DNA from: CAVURW01 sp963743595
Lineage (GTDB): Bacteria; Verrucomicrobiota; Verrucomicrobiia; Methylacidiphilales; UBA1321
Direction of reading: 5' to 3'
DNA: 64,000 nt
NCBI GenBank assembly: GCA_963743595.1
Contig: CAVURW010000027.1
Location: 1 to 64,000, forward strand
How positions within the stretch are numbered: the stretch's first letter is position 1; each line of letters starts with the position of its first letter. Shown here one piece after another: positions 17,840 to 26,955 of the stretch. Made by a program: the position numbers and the translations under genes. The notes below the pieces were generated by a model. It was not told the origin of the DNA. It made no database searches and saw only the letters and a program-made list of their open reading frames with translations.

Positions 17840-18850
17840 ATGAGTGCCTTGCCGAATAGACAACAACGCGGTTCGCTTCTTCGGAAAGGCTCTCGAATTG
17901 ATCTCCTTTACTACCTTTGCAAGGCCTCCTGTTTCGCTTGTATTGCGCTTCTAGCTTGGATCGTTATCCAGGTGGTCCTTGTTGCAGAACCGGCCATTCT
18001 AAATAAAAATTATGGTCCGGGGTTAGTCTTCCAAACAAATTGGGACGCCAATGCTCCCAGTTACGGGCTGGCACCTTTCATTCTCGGTAGTTTCGTCTCC
18101 TCCTTCATCGCGCTCGCCCTAGCCCTTCCGCTGGGTGTTTTTATTGCGGTGTTTCTTTGCGAGGATTTTATCTATCGCCCGATCCGGCAGATTGTCCGGT
18201 TTGTGGTTGAGCTGCTCGCCGCCATTCCCAGTATCGTTTACGGGCTGTGGGGCCTCGCGGTTATCGTTCCGTTTTCGAAGTCGATCTCAGATTGGGCCGA
18301 TCAACCGCTTTCACCGGGATGGGCCGCCACTTTCGGAATCAAACATCTCACCGATTTCTGGCTCTTTTCCAGTCCCTCCGCAACGGGCTTGAGCCTTCTC
18401 ACGGCAAGTCTTGTCCTAGCGTTGATGGTTTTGCCCACGATCACCGCCATCTCCCGAAACGCCATCGAAGCCGTTCCGCACGTGATGCGTGAGGGTGCTT
18501 ATTCACTCGGAGCCACTCGTTGGGAGACGATCTTGGGCGTGATCTTGCCTTCAGCTGCACCGGGCATTATTGCTTCGGCCATTCTCGGTTTGGGGCGCGC
18601 CATCGGTGAGACCATGGCGATGGCGCTTTTGATCGGCGGATCGCTGCGGATGACGTACTCGATTTTAAGCCCGTCGAACACGCTGGCTGCGCTTCTGGCC
18701 ACGCACTTTCTGGAAGTCGACCCGGACACGGACGAATTACAGATTTTGATGTTCGCTGCCGTGGTGTTGATGTTGACGACGCTTGTGGTGAATTTGATCG
18801 GAGCCTGGGTGCTCCGGGTTGCACAAGCGAAGGTGAAAGGATTGGTATGA
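17840..18850 (+). CDS. pstC: phosphate ABC transporter permease PstC
   Basis: Inner-membrane permease half of the Pst importer, 336 residues with six or more hydrophobic segments. The first, at about 30-52, is followed by a periplasmic loop. The ABC-permease EAA-type loop appears as EGAYSLGATRWETI with the conserved glycine, followed by the GLGRAIGETMAMALLIG segment characteristic of PstC/PstA. It overlaps pstA by 4 nt (ATGA), so translation is coupled. The gene follows the stem-loop after pstS. Confidence 0.95.
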   Translation: MSALPNRQQRGSLLRKGSRIDLLYYLCKASCFACIALLAWIVIQVVLVAEPAILNKNYGPGLVFQTNWDANAPSYGLAPFILGSFVSSFIALALALPLGVFIAVFLCEDFIYRPIRQIVRFVVELLAAIPSIVYGLWGLAVIVPFSKSISDWADQPLSPGWAATFGIKHLTDFWLFSSPSATGLSLLTASLVLALMVLPTITAISRNAIEAVPHVMREGAYSLGATRWETILGVILPSAAPGIIASAILGLGRAIGETMAMALLIGGSLRMTYSILSPSNTLAALLATHFLEVDPDTDELQILMFAAVVLMLTTLVVNLIGAWVLRVAQAKVKGLV

Positions 18851-19734
18851 GCACAGATATTAACTCGCAGACGAAAGGCCACGTCGATCTCGAGAGCAGT
18901 CATGGCTCCGCGCTTCGGCTGGTGACCAATCAATGTTTGAGCAGCCTCTGCATTGGGCTCTCATTTGCCACGCTTATCCCGCTTTTCTCCATCGTCTACT
19001 TCATCTTGTGGCATGGTCTACCCCATTTGACGTGGACGGTTCTGACCTCCAAACAGCCTGAGGCCGGGACATCCACAGGCGGCATCGGTAATGCATTGAT
19101 CGGCACGGCGTTGATGGTCGTCATGGCGCTGGGAATCGCCGCGCCCATGGGCATTTTAGCCGCTATTTTTTCGGCAGAATACGAGCCCAATTCGCAGGTC
19201 GCTAAGTGGATGCGCTTTTCCGCGAATCTCCTGACGGGCATCCCTTCCATCATCTGCGGCGTCTTTGCTTACGCGGTCCTCGTGATTCCAATGCACACCT
19301 CCTCTGCGTTGGCCGGTGCCGTGGCTCTCTCCATCCTGGCGCTCCCGACGATTTATGTGACGGCCGAGCAGTCCTTCCTGGGCGTTCCCCGCGCCTTCCG
19401 CGAAGGTGCCTACGGGCTCGGCGCAACGAAGTTCCAAACGATCTTTAGAACCGTTCTTCCGGAAGCGCTGCCCGGAATCATGACCGGACTGATGCTCGCG
19501 ATGGCCCGTGCCGCTGGTGAAACGGCCCCGCTCATCTGCACGGCGGGAACGAGCCAATTCTGGGATTCCAGCCCGTTCCGCCCGGTCGCTTCCCTCTCCA
19601 TTCTGATCAACACACTTGCCCCTTCGTCGTTCGATTACCAACGGGATATCGCATGGACCGCGTCACTCGTTCTCGTCTCGCTTGTCACCATCACCAACGT
19701 AACCGCCCAAATGGTCTTCTCGAAGCGTCATTGA
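18847..19734 (+). CDS. pstA: phosphate ABC transporter permease PstA
   Basis: Second membrane subunit of the phosphate importer, 295 residues. Several transmembrane helices, the EAA loop as EGAYGLGATKFQTIFRTVLP and then ARAAGETAPLI, which is the PstA signature. Its ATG overlaps the pstC stop, and pstB follows after 3 nt, so the four genes form one tight operon. The N-terminus (about 25 residues) is hydrophilic and precedes the first membrane segment. Confidence 0.95.
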   Translation: MSTDINSQTKGHVDLESSHGSALRLVTNQCLSSLCIGLSFATLIPLFSIVYFILWHGLPHLTWTVLTSKQPEAGTSTGGIGNALIGTALMVVMALGIAAPMGILAAIFSAEYEPNSQVAKWMRFSANLLTGIPSIICGVFAYAVLVIPMHTSSALAGAVALSILALPTIYVTAEQSFLGVPRAFREGAYGLGATKFQTIFRTVLPEALPGIMTGLMLAMARAAGETAPLICTAGTSQFWDSSPFRPVASLSILINTLAPSSFDYQRDIAWTASLVLVSLVTITNVTAQMVFSKRH

Positions 19735-19737
19735 TCT

Positions 19738-20496
19738 ATGGCCAACGCACTCCTTGAAGTCGATAAATTCAGTTTCTTCTACGGGAAGAAGCAGGCCCTT
19801 CATTCTGTTTCCATGGATATTCCGGGCCACGAGGTCACGGCGTTTATTGGACCGTCTGGCTGCGGGAAATCGACCCTGCTTCGCAACTTCAACCGGATGA
19901 ATGACCTGATCTGGAACGCGCGGGTCGAGGGGCATATCCGTCTGGCTGGTCGCAGCATTTTCGATCCCACCCTCAAGGTGATCAATATTCGGCGGCAAAT
20001 CGGCATGGTGTTCCAAAAATCGAATCCATTTCCGCGCTCGATTTACGAGAACGTGGTCTATGGCATGCGCTTGGTGGGTGAACGGCGCAAGGCCGTGCTC
20101 GATCAAGCGGTGGAAGAGAACTTGAAAAAAGCCGCGCTGTGGGAAGAGACGAAAGACCGGCTCAGTGACAGTGCGCTGGGTCTATCCGGTGGCCAGATGC
20201 AACGGCTCTGTATCGCCCGTGCCGTGGCGTGCAAGCCCAAGGTGCTTCTCATGGATGAACCCTGCTCGGCGCTTGATCCGATCTCGACCGCGAAGGTGGA
20301 AGAACTGATCCACGAGCTGAAACGTGAGCACACCATTGTAATCGTCACGCATAGCATGGCGCAGGCGCAGCGGGTCTCGGATCACACCGCCTTTTTTTAT
20401 CTGGGCAAAGTGGTGGAACATTCCCCGACCAAGCAATTGTTTACAGCGCCGAAAGAGCAAAAAACGCTCGATTACCTCGAGGGCCGCTTCGGTTAG
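19738..20496 (+). CDS. pstB: phosphate ABC transporter ATP-binding protein PstB
   Basis: Cytoplasmic ATPase that powers phosphate import; 252 residues, the normal size. Walker A GPSGCGKST is at 38-46, the Q-loop lies in QIGMVFQKSNPFP, the ABC signature is LSGGQ near 150, and Walker B is LLMDEPCSALDP with the switch His in VTHSMAQAQ. It ends the pst operon; the usual downstream regulator phoU is absent here, and an HD/OB-domain exoribonuclease-like gene follows 59 nt later. Confidence 0.97.
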   Translation: MANALLEVDKFSFFYGKKQALHSVSMDIPGHEVTAFIGPSGCGKSTLLRNFNRMNDLIWNARVEGHIRLAGRSIFDPTLKVINIRRQIGMVFQKSNPFPRSIYENVVYGMRLVGERRKAVLDQAVEENLKKAALWEETKDRLSDSALGLSGGQMQRLCIARAVACKPKVLLMDEPCSALDPISTAKVEELIHELKREHTIVIVTHSMAQAQRVSDHTAFFYLGKVVEHSPTKQLFTAPKEQKTLDYLEGRFG

Positions 20497-20555
20497 CAGG
20501 GCTCCGCAGACAAAGATTTGTTGATATCCAATTTGAGAGAAGTCAGGATTTCCGC

Positions 20556-21674
20556 GTGACGCTTTCTGAAACATTGGTCGCCTGCGTTCTGAACGGTCCG
20601 GCGGTGGCGGTCGCCTTGCCCTGCCAGGTGGTGCGCGTCAAAGAAGGGGTGACGCGCCAGGCCAAGCCATTCCTGGATGTGGAAATCACAGACGGCACTG
20701 CCCTGGAACGAATCAAGGTTTGGGAGGATAGCCCCACGTTTGCTGCGTTTAAACAGCTCAAAAGCGGCGACGCCATTCGCATTAAAGGCGCGTTTAGCCG
20801 AAACGGCTACGGGCTGAACCCGGAGAACCTGGAGTATGAGTGGTTGAGCCCGGAGGAGCGCCAGCAATTGTTCAGCGGTGCACCGGAGCGCCAGGCCGAA
20901 TTGGCTCGGGATTGGAACGATGTCCAGGCCATCGTGGGCGCGATGGTCGACCCCCGCCTGAAACTGCTTTGCGAGACCTACCTGGTTCAATATGGCGAGA
21001 AATTCCGCCGAACCGCCGCCGCCCGCGATTTTCACCACGCACGCCGTGGCGGTCTTCTGGAACACACCAGTCAAATGATGCGTGCTGGCTATGCGCTCTC
21101 GGTCGTCTACACGAAACTGAATTGGGATCTCATCCAAGCCGGCATTCTTTTTCACGATTGCGGCAAGCTGTGGGAGCTGGATTATCAGCCGCAAGGGTTC
21201 GGTTGCCCGATGACGATTCTAGGCGAGTTGCTCGGCCACATTACCGTGGGCATTGAGCTGGTTAACAAGCTGTGGCGTTCTTTAGAAAATACGGAGGCTT
21301 TTGCTCAGCCGGGCCAGCCTGGAAAAGAAGAAGTGCGCCAACATTTGCTCCATCTCATCGCGTCGCACCATGGGCGAAAGGAATATGGTGCGCCGGTCAC
21401 GCCCCGCACGCCGGAAGCGTGGATGCTCCATCACATCGATAACGTGGATGCCTATCAGGAAATGGCGCAGGCGGTCTATCGCGAAAAGCAGCAGTTGGCC
21501 CCCGGAATCTACGAAGTCCGCCGCCCGGTCGAGGGCCGCAGCGTGGCCCCGCTCAAAAAGTGGCAACCCTTCGCGGAATCCACGGAGAAGGTGCAAGCGG
21601 AGCCGGGTTCCGACCTAAACGGCAGGTTCGACGAACTGCCGGAGGAGCTGGAAAACGGGGCTGCGGAGTTGTGA
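20556..21674 (+). CDS. YhaM-type 3'-5' exoribonuclease-like protein (OB fold + HD domain)
   Basis: 372 residues starting at a GTG with AGGA nine nt upstream. Residues 15-95 look like an OB-fold nucleic-acid-binding domain. Residues 150-330 form an HD domain, with FHHARRGGLLEHTSQMM, FHDCGKLWEL (the HD pair near 200), a GHI and later ASHHGRKEYGAP. This order is the arrangement of YhaM/CBF1-type 3'-5' exoribonucleases. It sits where phoU often stands after pstB, 59 nt downstream, so it could be co-transcribed with pst. The C-terminal tail is acidic and disordered. The enzymatic class is likely; the target RNA is unknown. Confidence 0.82.
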   Translation: MTLSETLVACVLNGPAVAVALPCQVVRVKEGVTRQAKPFLDVEITDGTALERIKVWEDSPTFAAFKQLKSGDAIRIKGAFSRNGYGLNPENLEYEWLSPEERQQLFSGAPERQAELARDWNDVQAIVGAMVDPRLKLLCETYLVQYGEKFRRTAAARDFHHARRGGLLEHTSQMMRAGYALSVVYTKLNWDLIQAGILFHDCGKLWELDYQPQGFGCPMTILGELLGHITVGIELVNKLWRSLENTEAFAQPGQPGKEEVRQHLLHLIASHHGRKEYGAPVTPRTPEAWMLHHIDNVDAYQEMAQAVYREKQQLAPGIYEVRRPVEGRSVAPLKKWQPFAESTEKVQAEPGSDLNGRFDELPEELENGAAEL

Positions 21675-21817
21675 TGCAGAACGACTCGGCGTTCGAATAG
21701 AGAGGGCTCCGGCCCGCGTCGATAACTACGTGCCCCTCTATCATAAGATCGTCTTTGCTCTTTACTCAGGTGTCACGTAACGTATCGACGTAGTCTGCCC
21801 AATAAGACCATTTACGA

Positions 21818-22252
21818 GTGATATTCGGTAGAATATCGAAAGACAAGGAAGCGATTGCAAATCGTACGCTTGGCCCGGGGCTTTACACTCTGGAGGAGAT
21901 CGCCGAGATCGTGGGAGTATTTCGCTCTATTGTGCAGGACTGGATCATGCGGTTTAAGCAGGGAGGGCTGCAAGCCATCCTGGTGCGACCCAAAGCATTG
22001 GGTAAACCAAGTCGTTTGAGGGAGCCCTCTCTGCAGCAGGAGATGACGGATCTATTGCGCCAGGGCAAGTGGCGCACGGCTCGCCAAGCCCAGCGGTGGT
22101 TAGAGCAGACCCACGGGATCAAGATCGCCGTTTCCACGTTGTACGGTTGGATGGGAAAATTAGGAGGGGCGCTGAAGGTGCCGCGCCCCGTTAACATCAA
22201 GAACCACCTCGAAAGCCTGTCTTCCTTGCCTTCCCCAAACGCTTCAAAATAA
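21818..22252 (+). pseudogene. N-terminal fragment of an IS630-type transposase
   Basis: 144 residues from a GTG. The sequence matches the DNA-binding half of IS630-family transposases: a first helix-turn-helix (YTLEEIAEIVGVFRSIVQDW followed by RFKQGGL), a linker, then a second wing-type domain (ARQAQRWLEQ, STLYGWMGKLG) ending in KVPRP. Where an intact enzyme would enter its DDE catalytic domain, the frame runs into a short unrelated tail and stops. No terminal inverted repeats or TA duplication were recognised. It is therefore most likely a mobile-element remnant, although a domesticated DNA-binding protein cannot be excluded. Confidence 0.6.
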
Positions 22253-22383
22253 CCCGCAAATAAATTTAACGTGGGAGTTTTGGGGTTTCGCCAGGCGCGA
22301 GTATAGCTGACTTTCTTCGACGGAGGAGCAACGCAGCAAAGACCCGACAGAACCCCGTTAAATATCCCAAAGTGGTCTAAGGC

Positions 22384-23103
22384 TTAACTGTTCTGAAGAC
22401 ATTCCGCCACGAATTTGGGCACCACCCCCCCAGCGGGGCCCGTGAGGCGCTCTAAGAAATCGCCGCTGACGCCGGTAACCTCCAAATTGATTTCCAGAGT
22501 ATGCGCGCCGCTTTGCCGGGCGAGCCGACCGAAACCTGCGGCTGGATAAACGAGTCCGGAGGAGCCAATCGATACGAAGAGATCGGCTCGAGAAATGGCG
22601 TCCGTAATTTCGTCCATGAACCGCGGCACTTCGCCAAACCAGACCACGTAGGGGCGGAGCTTTCCGGCGCGCTGACAGGCTGGACACGCCGTCTGAGTGG
22701 TGCACTCTGCAGTCCATTCTAGCACCGCGTGGCACGCATTACATTGCAGTTTCAGCAGCTCACCGTGCATGTGGATCACGTTTTGGCTGCCGGCGCGTTC
22801 GTGCAGGTTATCGATGTTTTGCGTTACGATGACGAAGGTGCCCGGCCCCTTTTGCTCCCACTCCGCCAGCGCCAGATGGGCGAGGTTCGGTTTGATATCC
22901 GCAGATTGAAGTTGAGCGCGACGTTGATTATAGAACTGGTGAACGAGCGCCGGGTCAGCCCGGAACCCCTCAGGAGTAGCGACTTTCTCAATGGGGTGAT
23001 CATTCCACATACCGCTCAGGCCCCGAAAGGTGGCAATACCCGACTCGGCGGAGATGCCAGCGCCGGTGAGGACGACGATATTCTTGAATTTGCGCGGGGG
23101 CAT
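22384..23103 (-). CDS. cobB: NAD-dependent protein deacylase, Sir2 family (CobB-like)
   Basis: Removes acetyl or longer acyl groups from lysines using NAD. 239 residues. The NAD loop GAGISAESG is at 14-22, TQNIDNLH at 94-101, and the catalytic His is residue 113 in HMHG. The zinc module uses Cys121, Cys124, Cys140 and Cys143. A Tyr-x-x-Arg pair in FYNQRR (58-61) matches the class III (SIRT5/CobB) pattern that accepts succinyl or malonyl groups, so it may be a desuccinylase. It is divergent from yggS over a 77-nt AT-rich gap. No TIR, SLOG or defence partner is adjacent, so a housekeeping role is likely. Confidence 0.95.
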   Translation of the reverse strand: MPPRKFKNIVVLTGAGISAESGIATFRGLSGMWNDHPIEKVATPEGFRADPALVHQFYNQRRAQLQSADIKPNLAHLALAEWEQKGPGTFVIVTQNIDNLHERAGSQNVIHMHGELLKLQCNACHAVLEWTAECTTQTACPACQRAGKLRPYVVWFGEVPRFMDEITDAISRADLFVSIGSSGLVYPAAGFGRLARQSGAHTLEINLEVTGVSGDFLERLTGPAGGVVPKFVAECLQNS

Positions 23104-23180
23104 AAGCAGAGGTACGGAAAATGGTTAGTGGAAAGAATACACTAAATGTTAATAAACGCAAGCTGTGATATACTCGTGCG

Positions 23181-23888
23181 GTGAACGGAAATGATTTGCG
23201 TACGGAATTGGCGGAGAGGTTTGCGGCGATTCAGGAAAAAGTGGCGGAGGCACTGAAGCGTTCGGGCCGAACGGGCAAGGTGGAGATCGTGGCGGTGAGC
23301 AAAACGCAACCCCTGGAGGTGATTCAAGCAGCGATGAGTGCCGGGATCCTGCGTTTCGGCGAAAACAAAGTACAAGAGGCGAAGGCGAAGATCGATGTTC
23401 TCGAGCGAGGCGTGTGGCACCTGATCGGGCACCTGCAGACCAATAAAGCGCGCGATGCCGTGCGGCTTTTCCACTCGATCGATTCAGTGGATCGACTCGA
23501 CCTGGCGCAGGAGATTAACCAGCGGGCATTAACGATGGGAAAAACGCAAAACGTGCTGCTTCAGGTGAATGTCTCCGGCGAAGGGACAAAATTTGGATGT
23601 GCGCCTGGTGACGCGTTGACCTTGGCTGAGCAGATTAACGCCATGGGGCGACTCACGTTGAACGGGCTGATGACCATCGCCCCCGTGGCGGTGGAACCCG
23701 AAAAAGTGCGGCCCGTATTCGTTCGATTGCGTGAGCTACGGGACGAGATCGAGGCAAAGACGGGGCTGAAATTGCCCGATCTCTCCATGGGAATGAGCGG
23801 CGATTATCTGGTGGCTGTGGAAGAGGGGAGTACGGCGGTAAGAATCGGCTCGGCGTTGTTCGGGGCGCGAGGTTATACGAAGGCTTAG
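23181..23888 (+). CDS. yggS: YggS/PLPBP-family pyridoxal phosphate homeostasis protein
   Basis: Single-domain alanine-racemase-fold protein that carries PLP and helps vitamin B6 balance; it has no known racemase activity. 235 residues from a GTG. Lys41 in AVSKTQP is the PLP-binding lysine; FGENKVQEA, WHLIGHLQTNK and the C-terminal LSMGMSGDY and R-I-G-S-A-L-FG segments are family hallmarks. A TATACT hexamer ends exactly 6 nt before the GTG and no ribosome site is seen, which suggests a leaderless transcript. A hairpin with a T-rich tail follows the stop. Confidence 0.96.
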   Translation: MNGNDLRTELAERFAAIQEKVAEALKRSGRTGKVEIVAVSKTQPLEVIQAAMSAGILRFGENKVQEAKAKIDVLERGVWHLIGHLQTNKARDAVRLFHSIDSVDRLDLAQEINQRALTMGKTQNVLLQVNVSGEGTKFGCAPGDALTLAEQINAMGRLTLNGLMTIAPVAVEPEKVRPVFVRLRELRDEIEAKTGLKLPDLSMGMSGDYLVAVEEGSTAVRIGSALFGARGYTKA

Positions 23889-23910
23889 GGATTAACAATA
23901 CGACTTCAAT

Positions 23911-23942
23911 GAAGCGTACGTACGGCACGCTTCGCCTCTTTT
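23911..23942 (+). terminator. Rho-independent terminator after yggS
   Basis: GAAGCGT (23911-23917) pairs with ACGCTTC (23927-23933) around a 9-nt loop and is followed by GCCTCTTTT. Position and structure fit a terminator for yggS. Confidence 0.6.
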
Positions 23943-24079
23943 GTGACCCCGGTGAATTCTTGGAGCCCCTGCCGGGGGCGGACGAACACGGGGCGGACGA
24001 ACGTCCTTCCGGTTCAATCTCACGCGCTTTTTTGCCGGAAATTATACTCCACGATAACCAGCCTGCTCCCTTTTTCGAA

Positions 24080-24370
24080 CTAAGACTTGGCTTCGCCTTC
24101 GGAGTCGTTCATTTCTTCCAAGCGATCGGCGTAGCGCTCGAAACGGTTGGAGAGGATGAAAAACGTCGGGGCCCAGATGCCGACAAAGATGCCAAAACGC
24201 TCGGCGTGAGCGGCGTCGTCTTTCTGGGTTTTCACGGCCCAGATGCCGATGGAGGCGACGATGCTGGCGAATCCGCCGATGAAGCAGAGATCGCTCAGGA
24301 GGCGGAGGGATTCTGGGTCAGTTTTCTTGAGGGTGTGGGTAACGTTGGCTCGGATTTTGTGAATGGGCAT
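24080..24370 (-). CDS. small two-helix membrane protein
   Basis: 96 residues. Two hydrophobic segments, at about 25-45 and 60-75, joined by a short charged loop, then an acidic C-terminal tail (EEMNDSEGEAKS). No recognised family. The frame has a proper ATG but no convincing ribosome site. It is flanked by a terminator on one side and a divergent small membrane gene on the other. Coding status is supported by the hydrophobic pattern and the absence of an alternative; the opposite-strand frame is low-complexity. Confidence 0.55.
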   Translation of the reverse strand: MPIHKIRANVTHTLKKTDPESLRLLSDLCFIGGFASIVASIGIWAVKTQKDDAAHAERFGIFVGIWAPTFFILSNRFERYADRLEEMNDSEGEAKS

Positions 24371-24514
24371 GGGCTAATTTGTACCGAGGTTTTGCATCTG
24401 GCAACTCCTGAAATTCACGGAACCCCTTTTTGATGGGCTGGGCCTTCGAATCGAAGAATTAGACTTGCGTCGGAAGCGGTTTGATTAGAGCCTGTTAGAG
24501 AGTCGGCAAGATTC

Positions 24515-24748
24515 GTGAAACTTTCTCTCGCTCATTTTTTCCTGCTGTACGTGACGGTCTTCGTCGCGATCGTTCTTGCTGCGTGGCTGCTGTTTCTGCG
24601 AAAGCGGATGCGTTTGGAAAATAAGGGGCGTCGGAGTTTTACGTGTCGCACGTGTCATGCTTCATTTGATGAAGCGGTGCCCTACCGACGGCCGAAATGC
24701 CCGGAATGTGGAGCGCCGTATAAGCTTCACTTAGAATTAGAAGGATAA
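24515..24748 (+). CDS. membrane-anchored zinc-ribbon protein
   Basis: 77 residues from a GTG. One transmembrane helix (about 5-28) is followed by a basic stretch and a rubredoxin/zinc-ribbon-like module with CRTC and CPECG, which should face the cytoplasm given the Lys/Arg after the helix. No function can be named. It ends 6 nt before the IMPDH-like gene, whose AAGGA ribosome site lies at its very end, so the two are co-transcribed. Confidence 0.7.
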   Translation: MKLSLAHFFLLYVTVFVAIVLAAWLLFLRKRMRLENKGRRSFTCRTCHASFDEAVPYRRPKCPECGAPYKLHLELEG

Positions 24749-24754
24749 AATATT

Positions 24755-25936
24755 ATGGGAATGTGGATTGGACGGAATCGAAAAGCACGGGTGACGTATG
24801 GCTTCGACGAAATTGCGTTGGTGCCGGGAGAGGTCACCATTAACCCGAATGAGGTGGATATCTCGTTCCAAATTTCACGACCGCGCAATGGCGAGCCAAT
24901 TAAACTGAAGATCCCGATTATCGCGAGCGCCATGGACGGCGTGACGGACGTGCGTTTCTGCTCAGAGATGGCACGGCTCGGCGGTTTAGGCGTGATCAAT
25001 CTGGAAGGCGTTCAGACCCGCTATGAACACCCTTCGGATGTGTTGGAAAAGATCGCCACGGCAGATAAACAAGCCGTCACGGAATTGATCCAAAAACTGT
25101 ATGTCGAGCCCATTAAAGAAGAGCTGATTTCGCAGCGTATTCATGAATTGAAAAAGGCGGGGGGTCCCGTGGCGGTCTCATCGATTCCGCAGAAGGCGGA
25201 GCGTTACGCTGCGATCGCCCAGGAAGCGGGTGCCGATATCTTTGTCGTGCAATCGACCGTTTCGACAGTTCGGCACGTTTCGACTGAATACAAGTCACTC
25301 GATTTGGCCGGTCTGGTGAATCAAAGCACCATGCCCATAATCATCGGCAATGCTGTCACGTACAGCGTGGTTCTGGAGCTCATGGGTACTGGCGTGGCGG
25401 GTATTCTGGTGGGTGTAGGGCCGGGGGCGGCTTGCACCTCGCGCGGTGTGCTGGGTTTGGGAGTTCCGCAAGTGACCGCGACCGTGGACTGTGCCGCCGC
25501 ACGCGACGCTTATTTCAAAAAGACGGGCCGTTATGTTCCGATCATTACCGATGGCGGGATGTCCAAAGGCGGCGATGTTTGTAAGGCGCTGGCGTGCGGT
25601 TCTGATGCCGTGATGGTCGGTTCAGCTTTTGCTAAAGCGGATGAGGCGCCTGGCCACGGACATCATTGGGGCATGGCGACGCCTCACGCGAATCTGCCGC
25701 GCGGCACACGCATTCACGTGGGCGTGACGGGCAGCTTAAAACAGATCTTGTTTGGACCAGCCACGGTCGATGATGGCTCGCAAAATCTTGTGGGCGCGAT
25801 CATGACCTGCATGGGAAATGTGGGTGCAGCGACGATTCGCCAATTCCAAGAAACCGAGATCATCATTGCCCCTTCGATTAAATCCGAAGGCAAACTTTTC
25901 CAGACGATGCAAGGCGTTGGTATGGGAACTCGCTAA
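24755..25936 (+). CDS. GuaB3-family IMP dehydrogenase-related protein
   Basis: 393 residues, TIM-barrel IMPDH/GMPR superfamily without the CBS pair. The barrel starts with YGFDEIALVPG, then IIASAMDGVTD, and the flavin- or nucleotide-type loop VGVGPGAACTSRG carries Cys227 at the catalytic cysteine position. TDGGMSKGGDVCKALACGSDAVMVGSAFA is the phosphate-binding end of the barrel. The layout matches GuaB3-type proteins, known as GMP reductase-like in some bacteria; the true reaction here is uncertain. It is followed by aroD after 8 nt. Confidence 0.88.
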   Translation: MGMWIGRNRKARVTYGFDEIALVPGEVTINPNEVDISFQISRPRNGEPIKLKIPIIASAMDGVTDVRFCSEMARLGGLGVINLEGVQTRYEHPSDVLEKIATADKQAVTELIQKLYVEPIKEELISQRIHELKKAGGPVAVSSIPQKAERYAAIAQEAGADIFVVQSTVSTVRHVSTEYKSLDLAGLVNQSTMPIIIGNAVTYSVVLELMGTGVAGILVGVGPGAACTSRGVLGLGVPQVTATVDCAAARDAYFKKTGRYVPIITDGGMSKGGDVCKALACGSDAVMVGSAFAKADEAPGHGHHWGMATPHANLPRGTRIHVGVTGSLKQILFGPATVDDGSQNLVGAIMTCMGNVGAATIRQFQETEIIIAPSIKSEGKLFQTMQGVGMGTR

Positions 25937-25944
25937 AGAAAACG

Positions 25945-26655
25945 ATGCTCGAACCGAGACTGATATTTCCGGAAAAGCGTACCGCTATCGTGGGCTGCGT
26001 AACGACGACCTTCGGGCTGGAGATGCTGGCCGCGCCCAGCCCGGATGCGGATGTCATCGAGGTTCGGCTGGATGCGCTTTTAGCCAAAGGGGCGAGCGTT
26101 GAGGAAGTTACGTCCGCGCTTAAACAACGGAAGCTTCCGGTCATTCTGACGCTGCGCCGTCAGGATGAAGGCGGGCAGCACAAATGGAAGCCTGGGGAGC
26201 GTAAGAGTCTGCTCGAGACGATGCTGGAAATGGTGGAAGGGGTCGATATCGAAATCGCCAGCTTGGAAGAATTACGTAGCGTGGCGCATGCAGCGGCTGA
26301 AGGTAAGAAAGAGGTGATCCTCTCTGCGCACTCGCTCTCGATTCAGGTAAGCCCGGAGCAGCTGGAGCAGTGGGACTGGATCTACGAGGGTTTCCGGACG
26401 AGCGTCCCTCGTGCTCAGGAGAAATGCATTTTGAAGGTGGCGACGCTGGTGAAGGGGCCGGCCGATTACCGTAATCTAGCTAAGCTGCTGGTTCTTCGCG
26501 AGCGCCCCGTCGCGGTCATGGGCACGGGACCGTTGAGCGGCGAGAGTCGAATGATTTTTGCCAAGCTGGGATCGCGCCTCGTCTATGGGTACCTGGACGA
26601 GCCCGCCGCTCCCGGCCAACCGAGTGTGACCGATTTACAAAAGATGCTGGCGTAG
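25945..26655 (+). CDS. aroD: type I 3-dehydroquinate dehydratase
   Basis: Third step of the shikimate pathway, dehydrating 3-dehydroquinate through a Schiff base. 236 residues, the typical type I size. Key residues are visible: EVRLDAL near 39-45, ILTLRR (67-72), the general-base His129 in SAHSL and the Schiff-base Lys164 in LKVATL. The C-terminal YGYLDEPAAPGQPS substrate loop is intact. It sits between the GuaB3-like gene and a small membrane gene that starts directly after its stop codon. Confidence 0.94.
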   Translation: MLEPRLIFPEKRTAIVGCVTTTFGLEMLAAPSPDADVIEVRLDALLAKGASVEEVTSALKQRKLPVILTLRRQDEGGQHKWKPGERKSLLETMLEMVEGVDIEIASLEELRSVAHAAAEGKKEVILSAHSLSIQVSPEQLEQWDWIYEGFRTSVPRAQEKCILKVATLVKGPADYRNLAKLLVLRERPVAVMGTGPLSGESRMIFAKLGSRLVYGYLDEPAAPGQPSVTDLQKMLA

Positions 26656-26919
26656 ATGGATTTAAAATCGCCTTACCTGATTTATTTTAAGGGCATTTTG
26701 TTTCTATTCATGGGCCTGACGTGCCTGGTTATGCTGATTCTGCTGGACCCGGAACCGCTGCCGATCTTCCTGTTGCTCGTCTGCATATGGTCGTTCTGCC
26801 GCGCCTACTACTTTGCTTTCTACGTCATCGAGAAGTACGTCGATTCGAGCTACAAGTTCAGTGGCTTGTGGTCGTTTGTGCTTTACCTCGCGAAACGTAA
26901 GCTCGGCGGCAGAGTGTAA
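26656..26919 (+). CDS. small membrane protein
   Basis: 87 residues, its ATG touching the aroD stop codon, so translation is likely coupled. Two or three hydrophobic segments (about 8-30, 34-57) with interspersed aromatic residues, then a basic C-terminal end KRKLGGR. No recognised family. It could be a conserved companion of aroD or just the last gene of the operon. Confidence 0.7.
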   Translation: MDLKSPYLIYFKGILFLFMGLTCLVMLILLDPEPLPIFLLLVCIWSFCRAYYFAFYVIEKYVDSSYKFSGLWSFVLYLAKRKLGGRV

Positions 26920-26955
26920 CACGCGCGTATTCATGGGGCTCCACTGGTGAGCCAA

